Assembly: GCF_032197885.1 (NCBI RefSeq)
Contig: NZ_CP134159.1
Coordinates: forward strand, 1,798,001-1,862,000
Direction: 5' to 3'
DNA length: 64,000 bases
Source of the DNA: Levilactobacillus namurensis
Lineage (GTDB): Bacteria > Bacillota > Bacilli > Lactobacillales > Lactobacillaceae
Shown: positions 17,260-26,645 of the stretch, one piece after another
Position numbering within the stretch: position 1 is the stretch's first letter
Layout of the letters: each line of letters starts with the position of its first letter
The notes under the pieces: generated by a model
Database searches by the model: none
Told to the model about the DNA's origin: nothing
What the model saw: the letters and a program-made list of their open reading frames with translations, nothing else
Position numbers and translations under genes: made by a program

Positions 17260-17811
17260 CTAATGGGAACGCCGCAAGAGCTCTTGGTAACGTTGGTACC
17301 ATAGATCAACGTACGCCTGGGAAAACGGGCCCTTATGATGATTGATCCAGTCGACCAACGTCAACACGTTCGCCTTCAAGATCCGGTCCGTCTCTGGTCC
17401 GTAATGCCAGCGGTGACTGAAATCTTCATACTCATCAACGTCGAGTAAGCGTTTCTCGCCATCCGGGAACACCTTAACGTCCAGGTCGTAGTCAATGTAC
17501 TTCAACGCTTCTTTGTCCAGGACATAGGGGGATGCCAGATTACAGTAATACGACACGCCGTTGTCCCGAATCATCGCCACGATGTTGAACCAATAATGCT
17601 TGTGAAAATAAACGATGGCGGGTTCTCGGGTCACCCACCGACGCCCGTCGTCCTCAGTGACCAAGGTATGGTCATTGACGCCAATCAGAGCGTTTTCGCT
17701 TGTTTTGAGTACCATGGTATCGCGCCAAGTTCGATGCAAACTTCCATCATGCTTGTAGCTTTTGATCGTAATGAAGTCGCCTTCCTTAGGTCCTCTAGCT
17801 TCGCGCGTCAT
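17260..17811 (-). CDS. ntdp: DUF402 nucleoside tri-/diphosphatase (Ntdp, YgaC-like)
   Basis: 183 aa. The family N-terminus [20 protein letters not shown] and the core segments [26 protein letters not shown] and [14 protein letters not shown] (acidic metal-binding positions) are clear. Homologues in staphylococci hydrolyse nucleoside tri- and diphosphates; cytoplasmic. The SD is weak (AGTAGGG). Upstream is an AT-rich gap with divergent transcription of the YdeI-like gene; downstream is its own terminator. Confidence 0.88.
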   Translation of the reverse strand: MTREARGPKEGDFITIKSYKHDGSLHRTWRDTMVLKTSENALIGVNDHTLVTEDDGRRWVTREPAIVYFHKHYWFNIVAMIRDNGVSYYCNLASPYVLDKEALKYIDYDLDVKVFPDGEKRLLDVDEYEDFSHRWHYGPETDRILKANVLTLVDWINHHKGPFSQAYVDLWYQRYQELLRRSH

Positions 17812-17972
17812 GTCTAAACCCTACTTTCTAAGTAACGGGTAACTTTAAAAAATTCATTCAATATTATACCAGATTCAAGGGTATTAATGAATACCTTTCC
17901 CGTAATCCCAACAAAGACATTGGGGTTCCGTTCGGATTTTTGGTAAACTAAAGAGAAAATGAGGTGACTAAC

Positions 17973-18218
17973 ATGGCACAAGCATCCCTAGCAAGCTTCG
18001 AACCCCTGATTCCTAAAGTCGCCGACCTCCTGGCCGACGACCCGACCCTTCAAGCGTTCTTCCAGAACCTGACCCCCGGGTACCAACGCGAATGGGCCCG
18101 GTTCATCTTCGGGGTCAAAGCCCAAGCGACCCAGCAACGCCACATCGCCAAGATGCGCGAAGTCTTTCAAGCCGGCTACAAGTCCAAACGCGCCTACGAC
18201 AGCCGGCCCAAAGCTTAG
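17973..18218 (+). CDS. Small YdeI/OmpD-associated-type protein
   Basis: 81 aa from the ATG at 17973, which sits 8 nt after GAGG; the upstream GTG at 17964 overlaps that SD. The motif FFQNLTPGYQREWARFI ... ATQQRHIAKMREVFQAGYKS matches the C-terminal helical module of the YdeI/OmdA family (substrate-binding-like helix pair with a conserved GY.R.W pattern). Function unknown. TAAACT at ~17945 may be the -10 box. Confidence 0.7.
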   Translation: MAQASLASFEPLIPKVADLLADDPTLQAFFQNLTPGYQREWARFIFGVKAQATQQRHIAKMREVFQAGYKSKRAYDSRPKA

Positions 18219-18238
18219 GCTTTTCCCAGTGGCTCATC

Positions 18239-18283
18239 AAAAAGGTCCCGCTCCCGTCAAATGACAGGAACGAGACCTTTTTT
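18239..18283. terminator. Bidirectional terminator
   Basis: AAAAAGGTCCCGCTCC with GGAACGAGACCTTTTTT around a short loop, between convergent genes. Confidence 0.85.
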
Positions 18284-18295
18284 CGTGGAGCTCCC

Positions 18296-19480
18296 TTATT
18301 TACTAGTCAGTTGTCCCGCTTCCAGCATGTTCCAAATCTGCACGGCGGGCGTCTGGGCCAGTTGATTCTGCCGGTAATAGTTAGTCAAAAGAACCACACC
18401 GTCTTGGCCATCCTTACTCAGTAAGGCCGTGGCTTCGTAACCATAAGCTAGGCCGTGGACCCGAATGTAACCAGGTTGGATGTAATCGCCACCCCCATAA
18501 GTGGAGGCACTCCCCGGCGTTAACAGCGTGTTCACGTCCGCTTGTGGGTACAGTTTGCCTTGTAACATGTTACGTTCACCCAAATACAAGTCGCGTGCCG
18601 ACATGTAGACTTGCCCGGTCCCGAATTGGTAGTACATCGACGTCCGGGATTCAAAGTACCGGTGGGCGTAGTTCGGCACCACGTCACTGACGTTTTGGTT
18701 CTTGTACCCCAAGGCTTCATCAGCTTGATGGTTCATCTTAAAGACGAAGCCCGTATGGGTCAATCCCCACGGTTGAATGATATTTTCCGTGAAGTATTGC
18801 CGGTAGCTTTGCCCGCTGACTTGCTGGATGATCCCCGCAATCAGCATGTAGTTCACCGGTGAGTACTCCCAGCGGCCAATCTTGCTGGGCGTGCTGATCA
18901 CGTGTTGTAACACAAACTTGATCATTTGATTTTCATTGGTCAGCTTATTCGGGAAGGCTTCTAGGTACAAGCCACTCTTCATGTCCAACATGTCCCGCAG
19001 CGTAATCTCCTGGGCCCCCGTGATTTGCGGGTAGTACTTGGCCAACTTATCCGTCAAGGCCACCTTATTCTCCGCGACCAGCTTCATCAACAGGCCCGCC
19101 GTAAAGGACTTCTGTACCGAAGCCAACTGATAAACGCTATTGGCGTTATTCTTCCGCTGCAGGGTCGCATCCGCGTACCCGAAACCCTTCTGGTAGATGG
19201 GTCGGTTCTGATGCACCACGTAAGCCGTGCCCACGAACCGGTTAGCCCGCAAGATAGCATCGATTTTACGCGTTGCCGCCGTGGTCTTGATCTTCGGCGT
19301 GGCCTTGCGCTTAGGCTGGGCGCGCTTCTTAGGCTTGACTTGACTCACGGAACTGCTGCTGACCTTAGCGACCTTGACCGGGTCACTCTGCGCCTGACTG
19401 TTCATCCAATACATTAACCCACTGCCCAGTCCTAAAGCTAGAACCAAGGCGACGACAAAAATCCCCACTTTTGTCTTCAT
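18296..19480 (-). CDS. Membrane-anchored serine hydrolase (class C beta-lactamase / PbpX family)
   Basis: 394 aa. The N-terminal signal-anchor is ~residues 5-24, then a Ser/Lys/Pro-rich linker to ~70, then a class C beta-lactamase-like domain. The nucleophile motif is S121-V-Q-K124 in LASVQKSFTAG; the second motif is YSPVNYML (YxN position occupied as Y-S-P); a C-terminal HGLAYGYE occupies the H/KxG region. Probably a D-Ala-D-Ala peptidase or esterase acting on the outer membrane face; substrate unknown. The frame is open to a GTG at 19507, but GGGGGAG precedes the ATG at 19480 by 6 nt. Monocistronic. Confidence 0.85.
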   Translation of the reverse strand: MKTKVGIFVVALVLALGLGSGLMYWMNSQAQSDPVKVAKVSSSSVSQVKPKKRAQPKRKATPKIKTTAATRKIDAILRANRFVGTAYVVHQNRPIYQKGFGYADATLQRKNNANSVYQLASVQKSFTAGLLMKLVAENKVALTDKLAKYYPQITGAQEITLRDMLDMKSGLYLEAFPNKLTNENQMIKFVLQHVISTPSKIGRWEYSPVNYMLIAGIIQQVSGQSYRQYFTENIIQPWGLTHTGFVFKMNHQADEALGYKNQNVSDVVPNYAHRYFESRTSMYYQFGTGQVYMSARDLYLGERNMLQGKLYPQADVNTLLTPGSASTYGGGDYIQPGYIRVHGLAYGYEATALLSKDGQDGVVLLTNYYRQNQLAQTPAVQIWNMLEAGQLTSK

Positions 19481-19611
19481 TTTAGACTCCCCCTGTCTAG
19501 GTGACATCGTTCAATCACGCGAACCCCACGCCAGTGTTCGGACCAATCTTGACTAACGCTAAATCAGTCGTGTCACCGGCTTTAACGTATCGTTATACGA
19601 CCATGCCGAGA

Positions 19612-20412
19612 TTACGCGTCTTGGGTATCCAGTTGTTCCAACCAACCGTCGATATCGTCTAAGCCAAACCCCTTGCGATACAGGGCCTGCTTGGTCTTAT
19701 AGCGCCGATCGGACGTCCCCAACGTCCGGTACTTGTGCCAGAGCTTCTCCCCCTGCTTCGCGAGTAACGCCTGCTGTTGCGCCGGATCGGGTTCCAAGCC
19801 CAAATCCGTGACCCACTGTTGGGCTTCGTCGCTGGCAAAGCCCCGGGTGATCAACCCCTGGCGAATCTTCTGCTCCTGCGTGTGGAACGCTTGGCGCTGA
19901 TACCGTTTTGCTAGCTTCTGGGCGACTGCCATCCCCACGGTACGCCGTTCTGCGGCGGTGTAGAGTTGCAACGCGTCGTCCAGTGGTTGTTCCAAGACAC
20001 CTTTTTGCCGGAGGTGCTGCCGAATAATCCGTGGGCCCTTGTCCCCGGTGCGCATCATGGTCCGCACGTAACTCGCGGCGTAATGGGCGTCATCTACCAG
20101 GTGCAATTCCGCCAGCCGGTCGATGGTCGCGTCGATGGTCTCAGGTGGGATCTCCAGGCTCACCAACTTGGTCCGGACTTCCTTTTCCGTGCGCAATTGC
20201 TGGGACAAGTAGTCCAACGCGCGGTTATACGCCTTGGCGACATCGTCTGCGGCGGTCAGCTTGGCTTCCAGGGCCTGGTCGATCTCCATGCCCTTGAACA
20301 GTTGGAAGTCGATCAGGACGTTCTCACTGACCGGAAACGCGTAATGACCGTCGACATAGATGTTGTATCGTCCGGCACGTTTCTGGGCTTGAATCATGGT
20401 AATTATGGCCAT
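19612..20412 (-). CDS. recX: Recombination regulator RecX
   Basis: 266 aa with three-helix RecX repeats. Typical segments are GRYNIYVDGHYAFPVSE, YLSQQLRTEKEVRTKL, HLVDDAHYAASYVRT and IRQHLRQKGV. RecX binds RecA filaments and modulates recombination and the SOS response. The start ATG at 20412 follows AGGAGGAAGAAAAA; the frame is open 24 nt further up, but those codons overlap the SD. Its length matches Gram-positive RecX, which is longer than the enterobacterial form. Transcribed alone, divergent from the flavodoxin gene. Confidence 0.93.
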   Translation of the reverse strand: MAIITMIQAQKRAGRYNIYVDGHYAFPVSENVLIDFQLFKGMEIDQALEAKLTAADDVAKAYNRALDYLSQQLRTEKEVRTKLVSLEIPPETIDATIDRLAELHLVDDAHYAASYVRTMMRTGDKGPRIIRQHLRQKGVLEQPLDDALQLYTAAERRTVGMAVAQKLAKRYQRQAFHTQEQKIRQGLITRGFASDEAQQWVTDLGLEPDPAQQQALLAKQGEKLWHKYRTLGTSDRRYKTKQALYRKGFGLDDIDGWLEQLDTQDA

Positions 20413-20560
20413 TTTTTCTTCCTCCTGTATGATCACCTGCTATTCTAGCAGGTTTCAGATTCTAGGGTCTGCTGATGACCCGTTATTGGTTAGTCGATTA
20501 ACCCTTCGTTGGAAACAGCATGGTTCGCTCAAAAGGTTCCTAGTCACGATTCCTCTAGCC

Positions 20561-20569
20561 TGCTATAAT
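20561..20569 (+). promoter_or_regulatory. Extended -10 promoter of the flavodoxin gene
   Basis: TGCTATAAT about 37 nt before the ATG; no clear -35 box, as usual for extended -10 promoters. Confidence 0.55.
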
Positions 20570-20605
20570 TAATGGCAATCATGACCAATCCAAGGAGGAA
20601 CTTTT

Positions 20606-21055
20606 ATGTTGCGTGCTCACGTGGTTTTTGCCACCATCACCGGTAACAACGAAGACGTTGCCGACATCGTGACCGAAAAACTAGAGGACCTGGGGTGCCA
20701 GGTCACGGAAACTGAAATCTCTCAAACGGATGCTGCGGCCTTTCAACAGGCCGATATCTGTGTGGTCTGCCCTTACACTTACGATGAGGGCTCCCTTCCC
20801 GAAGAGGGACTCGACTTTTACGAAGACCTGCCCGGTTTAGATCTGTCCGGTAAGGTCTTTGGCGTGGCGGGCTCCGGCGACACCTTCTACGGCGAGAACT
20901 ATAATACGTCCGTCGATAAGTTCGCGGCCGCTTTCGCCCAAACGGGGGCTAAGGCGGGGGCTACTAACGTCAAAATCAACTTGGAACCCGACCAGGATGC
21001 GATTACTCAACTTGACGCCTTTGCGACCCAACTGGTCCAAGCGGCGACGCGTTAA
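20606..21055 (+). CDS. Flavodoxin
   Basis: 149 aa, the size of a short-chain flavodoxin. The FMN phosphate loop is T-I-T-G-N-N near residue 12, and the isoalloxazine-facing loops are CPYTYDEGSLPEEGLDFYEDL and GSGDTFYGENYN. Highly acidic, as expected. It is a low-potential electron carrier in the cytoplasm; its reductase and client enzyme are not next to it. SD AAGGAGG lies 7 nt before the ATG. Confidence 0.92.
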   Translation: MLRAHVVFATITGNNEDVADIVTEKLEDLGCQVTETEISQTDAAAFQQADICVVCPYTYDEGSLPEEGLDFYEDLPGLDLSGKVFGVAGSGDTFYGENYNTSVDKFAAAFAQTGAKAGATNVKINLEPDQDAITQLDAFATQLVQAATR

Positions 21056-21148
21056 CCCCCAGCTCCCCCACTGTAACACAAACACAATGGGCCGGCTGAC
21101 GAGTAACGCTAAAGATTTGACAACGATTCAGCCCACTCAAGAGATGAC

Positions 21149-21182
21149 AAACGGTCACGACTTATTGTCGCGACCGTTTTTT
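21149..21182. terminator. Intrinsic terminator after flavodoxin
   Basis: AAACGGTCACGAC, TTATT loop, GTCGCGACCGTTT then T-run. Confidence 0.9.
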
Positions 21183-21191
21183 AGGCTCTGT

Positions 21192-22094
21192 TCACTCATT
21201 TTTCGGCTTATGTGCACGGCGGCGTAATAACGTCGGCAAGGCCGCCTGTTCCTCCGCCGGACCATCGACCAACTCCTGAATCGCGGCGTTCAATACCGCC
21301 CCAAACATCAAGATCATCCCCGTGAAGTCCAACCAAAACATTAACACGATGAAGGTCCCAATAGTCTTGTAACTATCGATATTGTGGGCAAAATACTTCA
21401 AATACAACGAGAACGCCTGCGAGAGGAGTAACCAACCGATGGTCGCGGTCAACGCCCCGGGCCAAACGAACCGCCACTTCAACCGTGCGTTGGGCACGAA
21501 GAAGAAGAGGATCATCAGGATCAGGAAAGTTACCACGAACGTCACCGGCCATTTCAAGGCGTTAACGTAGCTTAAAATCTGCGTGGGTAGGTTAAAAATA
21601 GGCGTCAGCTGTTCCAAGATGACCTGGCTAAAACTAAAGGCCAGCATCAAGGCAAACATCACTAAGATCAACCCGACCATCCAGAAAAAGGCCGCAATGC
21701 GGTTGACCATGGCGTTCTGGTTCCGCGCCACCCCGTAAGCCCGGTTCACGGTCCGTTGAAAGGCCGCGACCGCCCGGGAGGCTGACCAGATTGCGACGAC
21801 CACCCCAATGGACAGGACGCCGCCACTCTGGCCATTCAGAAAGGAATGGATAATGGGCCGTAACATCTGGTAGATACTGGACGGGACGATGGGCTCCAGA
21901 CCCGTCAGCACCGCATCCGTATCCACCTTGAGGTAGGGTAAGAGACTCCCAATTACCAGCAACGCGGGGAACAACGATAGCAACAGGTAGTACGCTAGGA
22001 CCACTGCCGAATCAGACACGTTCGCCATCTTATAGTGGGCCAACACCGTGGTCACCACCCGCTTCAGCTGTTGCCACCGATTCCCTTTAGTCAC
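21192..22094 (-). CDS. YihY/BrkB-family membrane protein
   Basis: 300 aa with about six membrane segments. Family landmarks include SDSAVVLAYYLLLSLFPALLVIGSLLPYL near the N-terminus, AIWSASRAVAAFQRTVNRAYGV and YLKYFAHNIDSYKTIGTFIVLMFWLDFTGMILMFGAVLN. Often misnamed ribonuclease BN; the true function is unknown. It has a GTG start and is the last gene of a wecB / NERD-like / yihY series with gaps of 14 and 18 nt, so it is likely co-transcribed with them. Confidence 0.88.
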   Translation of the reverse strand: MTKGNRWQQLKRVVTTVLAHYKMANVSDSAVVLAYYLLLSLFPALLVIGSLLPYLKVDTDAVLTGLEPIVPSSIYQMLRPIIHSFLNGQSGGVLSIGVVVAIWSASRAVAAFQRTVNRAYGVARNQNAMVNRIAAFFWMVGLILVMFALMLAFSFSQVILEQLTPIFNLPTQILSYVNALKWPVTFVVTFLILMILFFFVPNARLKWRFVWPGALTATIGWLLLSQAFSLYLKYFAHNIDSYKTIGTFIVLMFWLDFTGMILMFGAVLNAAIQELVDGPAEEQAALPTLLRRRAHKPKNE

Positions 22095-22112
22095 GGCCAG
22101 CCCCCCCTTTGG

Positions 22113-22964
22113 TTAAAATGACCCGTAGTCTTCGGCAAACTTAAGCGTGCCGATCATCTTCTCTAGTGTCTTGCGACTGAACCGGACCCGTTTAGCCTGC
22201 CGGAACGTTTCGATAAAGGTTGCTAAATCGTGGTAGTTAGCGACCGCCGTACAATTATAGGCGTCGCGTGGATTCAGCTTAGTCTTGTTACCGACCACTA
22301 GCGAGTTACTGCGGTCGTAACGGTCATAGTAGTTGTAGTAGACCAGTGGTTTCACAAAGTCGATGATCCGGTCGTTCTTGTTCTCCAACTGCTTGTGCAT
22401 GGTAATCTCACTGTTGATGTACCGGACCAATAGCTTGGAAGACAGTTCCGCCTGCGTCGCCGGGTTACTGATCCCCGTATGCAAGGTGACGGACCGCTTG
22501 TCACGCCCCTCTTGTTCCAGGCTCAGCGTGTACCCCTGCGTCAGCGATTCATTTTCTTCCGATAAGTTCGGCAGGAAGAACCGGTCCAACTGATTGGTCA
22601 ACGCCTTGGTGGGGTCCTTCTCTCGACCCCGCAGGTTCACCGCGGAGAAGGCCGACAGGCTCGACGAAAAGATCTCATCGGATAGGTCGTGGAAGATCAT
22701 CCCCCGCCAATACTTGCTTTCAACGTTGATCACCCCGAACGAGGTGACCAGCAGGTTATCAATCTGCATCACCCGCCAGGAATCGCCGTCATTCATCTCT
22801 TGTGTCACGGGATTCTTCACCTTGTTCGCAAAGTGGACGTTCCGCAGAATCTTATAGTCGAACCGTTCGTGATGTTTCAGTGCGTTCTGGTGAATCCCCC
22901 GCATAATTTCTGATAATTGTTCGGTCGTCTTAATCTCGGCCCGGTCGTATGCCGTCTCAGCCAT
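22113..22964 (-). CDS. Protein with a NERD-like (nuclease-related) core
   Basis: 283 aa. The segment MQIDNLLVTSFGVINVESKYWRGMIF closely parallels the NERD core, which runs from an Asp (D.I) through a GVF-like strand to E.K and is related to the endonuclease fold. The rest is mixed helix/strand with basic patches (NLRGREKDPTKALTNQLDRF) and a basic C-terminus (QAKRVRFSRKTLEKM). NERD proteins are presumed DNA-processing, but most have no proven role. The protein is soluble, with no signal peptide. It sits between wecB and a YihY-family gene, with no obvious functional link. Domain call moderate, function unknown. Confidence 0.55.
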   Translation of the reverse strand: MAETAYDRAEIKTTEQLSEIMRGIHQNALKHHERFDYKILRNVHFANKVKNPVTQEMNDGDSWRVMQIDNLLVTSFGVINVESKYWRGMIFHDLSDEIFSSSLSAFSAVNLRGREKDPTKALTNQLDRFFLPNLSEENESLTQGYTLSLEQEGRDKRSVTLHTGISNPATQAELSSKLLVRYINSEITMHKQLENKNDRIIDFVKPLVYYNYYDRYDRSNSLVVGNKTKLNPRDAYNCTAVANYHDLATFIETFRQAKRVRFSRKTLEKMIGTLKFAEDYGSF

Positions 22965-22978
22965 TCAAATTGCCCCCA

Positions 22979-24100
22979 TTAATTTTTCGTCATCTTTTCC
23001 TGAATCGCTTGTAAAATGTATTCCGCTGCGTGACCATCGCCATAAGGGTTCTTGGCTTGGGCCATCCGGTCGTAAGCTGCTGGGTCGTCCAGCAAGGTCT
23101 CCATGGCCTGCGTCACCTTCTTGGGATCTGTTCCGACTAGCTTCAGCGTCCCACTGGTGACCCCTTCCGGCCGCTCCGTGGTGTCCCGCAGGACCAGCAC
23201 CGGCTTATTGAGCGACGGGGCCTCTTCTTGCACCCCACCAGAATCGGTCATGATCAAGTAGCTACGCGCCGCTAAGTTGTGGAAGTCGACCACGTCCAGC
23301 GGTTCGATCAGGTGAATCCGGTCCATCCCGTCGAGCTCCTGATGTGCGACTTTCTGGACCGCTGGACTCAAGTGTACGGGATACACCACTTCAACGTCAT
23401 CGTGGGCTTCCACGACCTGCCGAATCGCGTGTAAAACGGCGTGCATGGGCGCCCCCTGGTTCTCCCGCCGGTGCATGGTCAATAGGATGACCCGGTGCCC
23501 GTCTTGAACCTCATCCATCACCGCATGGTGGTAGTCAGCGTTCACGGTCTGCTTCAACGCATCGATCGCCGTATTCCCGGTCACGTAAATGTCATCGTCT
23601 GGATGGGCCTGCTTCAAGAGGTTCTGGCGGGACAATTCCGTCGGCGCAAAGTACAGGTCACTTAAAATATCCGTTAATTGCCGGTTCATTTCTTCCGGAT
23701 ACGGCGAATATTTCTGCCAAGTCCGTAAACCTGCCTCCACATGGCCTAGCATGGTCTGGTGATAGAAGGCGCTGACACTGGCCGCAAACGTGGTGGTGGT
23801 ATCGCCGTGGACTAAGACGATGTCCGGTTGCACTTGGTCTAACACTTGGTCCAAATGGTCGAGTACCCGCGTCGTGATGCCGCTCAGCGTCTGGTTGGGC
23901 CGCATGATGTTCAGATCATAGTCCGGGTGAATATGGAAGATTTCAAGCACCTGATCCAACATTTCCCGATGTTGGGCCGTGACCACCGTGACCGGCGTGA
24001 ATTCCGTCGGTCGCTGCTGCATTGCTAAAATGATGGGGGCCATCTTGATGGCTTCTGGCCGGGTCCCAAAAACGGTCATTACTTTTATGGGTTTCGTCAT
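22979..24100 (-). CDS. wecB: UDP-N-acetylglucosamine 2-epimerase (non-hydrolysing)
   Basis: 373 aa, family length. Interconverts UDP-GlcNAc and UDP-ManNAc, supplying ManNAc for the teichoic acid linkage unit or surface polysaccharide. Motifs: TVFGTRPEAIKMAPI, VHGDTTTTFAAS, GHVEAGLRT (catalytic/binding Glu), LLTMHRRENQG, TDSGGVQEEAPSLNKPVLVLRDTTERPEG. It heads a run with the NERD-like and YihY genes. The upstream intergenic region holds an IS256-family insertion, so its promoter lies in the remaining ~130 bp or inside the IS. Confidence 0.95.
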   Translation of the reverse strand: MTKPIKVMTVFGTRPEAIKMAPIILAMQQRPTEFTPVTVVTAQHREMLDQVLEIFHIHPDYDLNIMRPNQTLSGITTRVLDHLDQVLDQVQPDIVLVHGDTTTTFAASVSAFYHQTMLGHVEAGLRTWQKYSPYPEEMNRQLTDILSDLYFAPTELSRQNLLKQAHPDDDIYVTGNTAIDALKQTVNADYHHAVMDEVQDGHRVILLTMHRRENQGAPMHAVLHAIRQVVEAHDDVEVVYPVHLSPAVQKVAHQELDGMDRIHLIEPLDVVDFHNLAARSYLIMTDSGGVQEEAPSLNKPVLVLRDTTERPEGVTSGTLKLVGTDPKKVTQAMETLLDDPAAYDRMAQAKNPYGDGHAAEYILQAIQEKMTKN

Positions 24101-24241
24101 GTTTTCCCTCCGTTAGATATGATTACCGTTAATTATAGCAGATACGCTCGTATCATGGGCTAAATCCCCCACTTTCTGCGCAAAACTCACCCCGATTTTT
24201 CACGTCTGTTGCGTCACCATAACGCGTCTAACGGCGACTTA

Positions 24242-25593
24242 GGTAGCGTCAAGAATCTTGTGTAAATGAAATGCCTTCGTACATATAATATGTATCTAAC
24301 TTAAATAAATGATGCTTCCAAGGTGTCCTGTAGTCCTTTGAACCCTCGGTGGATCCGCTTCAGAGACTTCTCGTTATAAACATTAAACTGAGAAACCAGG
24401 AAGCGATCCAGTGAATCTTCCGTTGGAAATTGTTCTTTGTGGTGGGTGGTGCGCTTGAGATGCTTATTAAAGTTCTCAATCAGGTTAGTGGAGTATAGTG
24501 ATTGCCGGATAGCTGGTGGAAAGTCCATGAAAGTGAGTAAATTCGGCATTTTAAGCAGATCTTTGATTAATTTGGGATAGGTCTGATGCCAGTTGTTGGC
24601 GAACTCATTCAGTTTCAGTTCGGCTGCTTCACGGTTGGCGGCCCGATGAACTTGTTTAAAGTCACTGATCACGGCCTTGCGGTCTTTCACACGAACTTTG
24701 TTCATCAAATTACGCCCAACATGAACCAGGCAACGTTGTCGTTTAGCTTTGGGAAAATGCCGATTTAAGCCTTCATCCAAACCAACTAAACCATCGGCCA
24801 CAAACAACAGCACATCTTTGACACCTTGCTTAATCAGGGTTCCCAGCAGTTCAGTCCAGATTCCAGTCGATTCCGTTGGCGCCACTTGGTAGTTCAGCAC
24901 TTCTTTCGTACCATCTGGACGAATGCCAATCGCAATATGAACGGCTTCTTTTTGAACGGTATCCCGCTTTAACGGCAAGTAAGTGGCATCTAAGAAGATG
25001 GCCGCATATTGTGAAGCCAGTCGCCGTTGCTGGAAAGCTTGAACCTGTTCATTGACGGCTTTAGTCATGTTGGAAACCGTGGCTTTGGAGTAGTGAGCAC
25101 CGTACATTTTCTCAATGAGTTCGGCAATTTCAGCAGTGGTAATTCCCTTGGTATACAACTGAATGACCGTTGTTTCTAAATTATCACTGTGCCGACCGTA
25201 GGCTGGCAAGGTATGATTTTCAAACCGGCCATTGCGATCTCGAGGAATGGTTAAGCTAAGTTGGCCGTACTTCGTATCAAACGAGCGCTCATAACTGCCG
25301 TTGCGGTTATTACCAGTGTTAATCCCAGCGTATGAGTAGCGTTCGTAACCCAAAAACTCTGCCAATTCGGTTTGAAGCAGCTGGTTAATCGCAATTTCGA
25401 GGTGGTGACGAAAAACTTCGTCCAAATCTTGCTTTTGGGCTAGTGCAGCGATAATTTCTGTGGTAAGTTCATTCATGGGGAATGCCTCCTGTGATGTTTT
25501 CTGTGGTTACTAAATATCATAAGGGAAGGCATTCCCTATTTCTATACAATTCAGAAATCTTTTATGCATTTACACAAGATATTTTACGCTCTC
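24242..25593 (-). mobile_element. IS256-family insertion sequence, complete, with 8-bp target duplication
   Basis: 1352 bp. Imperfect 27-bp terminal inverted repeats (24242-24268 and 25567-25593, 22/27 matching), with a perfect 14-bp inner part ATCTTGTGTAAATG. Flanked by the direct repeat GCGACTTA at 24234-24241 and 25594-25601, the 8-bp duplication expected of this family. One intact transposase gene. It is inserted between divergent wecB and the GT2 gene. Confidence 0.88.
24301..25476 (-). CDS. IS256-family (mutator) transposase
   Basis: 391 aa, full length. DDE-type catalytic residues lie in AIFLDATYLPLKR (D), VLLFVADGLVGLDEG (D) and STNLIENFNKHLKR (E). Typical family blocks GSYERSFDTKYG and RCLVHVGRNLMNKV are present. 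SD GGAGG lies 7-8 nt before the ATG. No frameshift or stop inside, so it is probably active. Confidence 0.95.
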   Translation of the reverse strand: MNELTTEIIAALAQKQDLDEVFRHHLEIAINQLLQTELAEFLGYERYSYAGINTGNNRNGSYERSFDTKYGQLSLTIPRDRNGRFENHTLPAYGRHSDNLETTVIQLYTKGITTAEIAELIEKMYGAHYSKATVSNMTKAVNEQVQAFQQRRLASQYAAIFLDATYLPLKRDTVQKEAVHIAIGIRPDGTKEVLNYQVAPTESTGIWTELLGTLIKQGVKDVLLFVADGLVGLDEGLNRHFPKAKRQRCLVHVGRNLMNKVRVKDRKAVISDFKQVHRAANREAAELKLNEFANNWHQTYPKLIKDLLKMPNLLTFMDFPPAIRQSLYSTNLIENFNKHLKRTTHHKEQFPTEDSLDRFLVSQFNVYNEKSLKRIHRGFKGLQDTLEASFI

Positions 25594-25686
25594 GCGACTT
25601 AACTAAACCCCTTTGTTCGGGAATTGTCATGGCTATTCCCCCCTGTTTGCTGTAAAATTAAGCGTGTATGAAAGGAATGTCTAATT

Positions 25687-26631
25687 ATGAAAAAAGTTAG
25701 CTTAGTCGTTCCTTGTTATAACGAGGAGGAGTCTATTCCACTATTTTTCCAAACCGTTAGCAAGGTGATCGACGCCATGAACTTGCCGACGCCCACCATT
25801 GTCCCGGAATACATCTTCGTGGACGACGGCTCATCGGACAACACTCTGGCGGAGATGAAGGCCCTGCATGAAGCCCACCCTAAGACCGTTCACTACCGCT
25901 CATTCTCCCGGAACTTCGGGAAGGAATCTGCCTTAGCTGCCGGGCTCCAAGCGACCACCGGGGATTATGTGGCCGTGATGGACGTGGACCTGCAGGACCC
26001 CCCAGAATTGTTACCTAAGATGGTTAAATTAATCGAAGAGGACGGGTACGACTGTGTCGGGACCATCCAGAAAGACCGGCGGGGTCAAAGCCGTATCCGG
26101 GCCTTTCTCTCATCGAGCTTCTACCGGGTCATCAATCACCTCTCCGATGTCCGGATCGAACCCAACGCGCGTGATTACCGGTTGATGACGCGCCAGTTCG
26201 TCAACACGGTGCTTGACCTACCCGAATTCAACCGGTTCTCCAAGGGAATCTTCAGTTGGGTCGGCTATAAGACCACTTACCTGACCTACGAAAGTCAACC
26301 TCGGGCGGCCGGAACCACGCACTGGAACATGCGTCAGCTCTTTTCCTACTCAATTGAGGGCATCATTGATTTCTCCAACGCCCCGCTGCGGCTGGCCACT
26401 TGGGTCGGAAGTATTTCGTTCTTCCTGTCCCTGATTGGTCTCATCTTCGTGGTGGTCCGGGCACTGACCAACGGCGGCTCATCCGTCGCGGGCTGGCCGT
26501 CACTAGTGGTCATTATTCTCCTGATTGGCGGAATTCAGCTCTTCTGCCTGGGTATCCTGGGTCAATACATCAGTAAAATCTACCTGGAAACCAAGCACCG
26601 ACCGAAGTACATCGTTCGCGAAGAAAAGTAA
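25687..26631 (+). CDS. GT2 family glycosyltransferase, polyprenyl-phosphate hexose type (GtrB/CsbB-like)
   Basis: 314 aa. The cytoplasmic GT2 domain has VPCYNEEESIP, the metal-binding VDDGSSDNT, MDVDLQDPPE, FSRNFGKESALAAG and RDYRLMTR. Two C-terminal membrane helices (~residues 230-260 and 270-295) and a basic tail follow. This architecture transfers glucose or a similar sugar from a nucleotide sugar to undecaprenyl phosphate for use outside the membrane. Family members usually work with a GtrA-like flippase and a multi-pass transferase; neither is adjacent. The sugar is not predictable. Confidence 0.88.
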   Translation: MKKVSLVVPCYNEEESIPLFFQTVSKVIDAMNLPTPTIVPEYIFVDDGSSDNTLAEMKALHEAHPKTVHYRSFSRNFGKESALAAGLQATTGDYVAVMDVDLQDPPELLPKMVKLIEEDGYDCVGTIQKDRRGQSRIRAFLSSSFYRVINHLSDVRIEPNARDYRLMTRQFVNTVLDLPEFNRFSKGIFSWVGYKTTYLTYESQPRAAGTTHWNMRQLFSYSIEGIIDFSNAPLRLATWVGSISFFLSLIGLIFVVVRALTNGGSSVAGWPSLVVIILLIGGIQLFCLGILGQYISKIYLETKHRPKYIVREEK

Positions 26632-26645
26632 TCCGCACCATTTCA

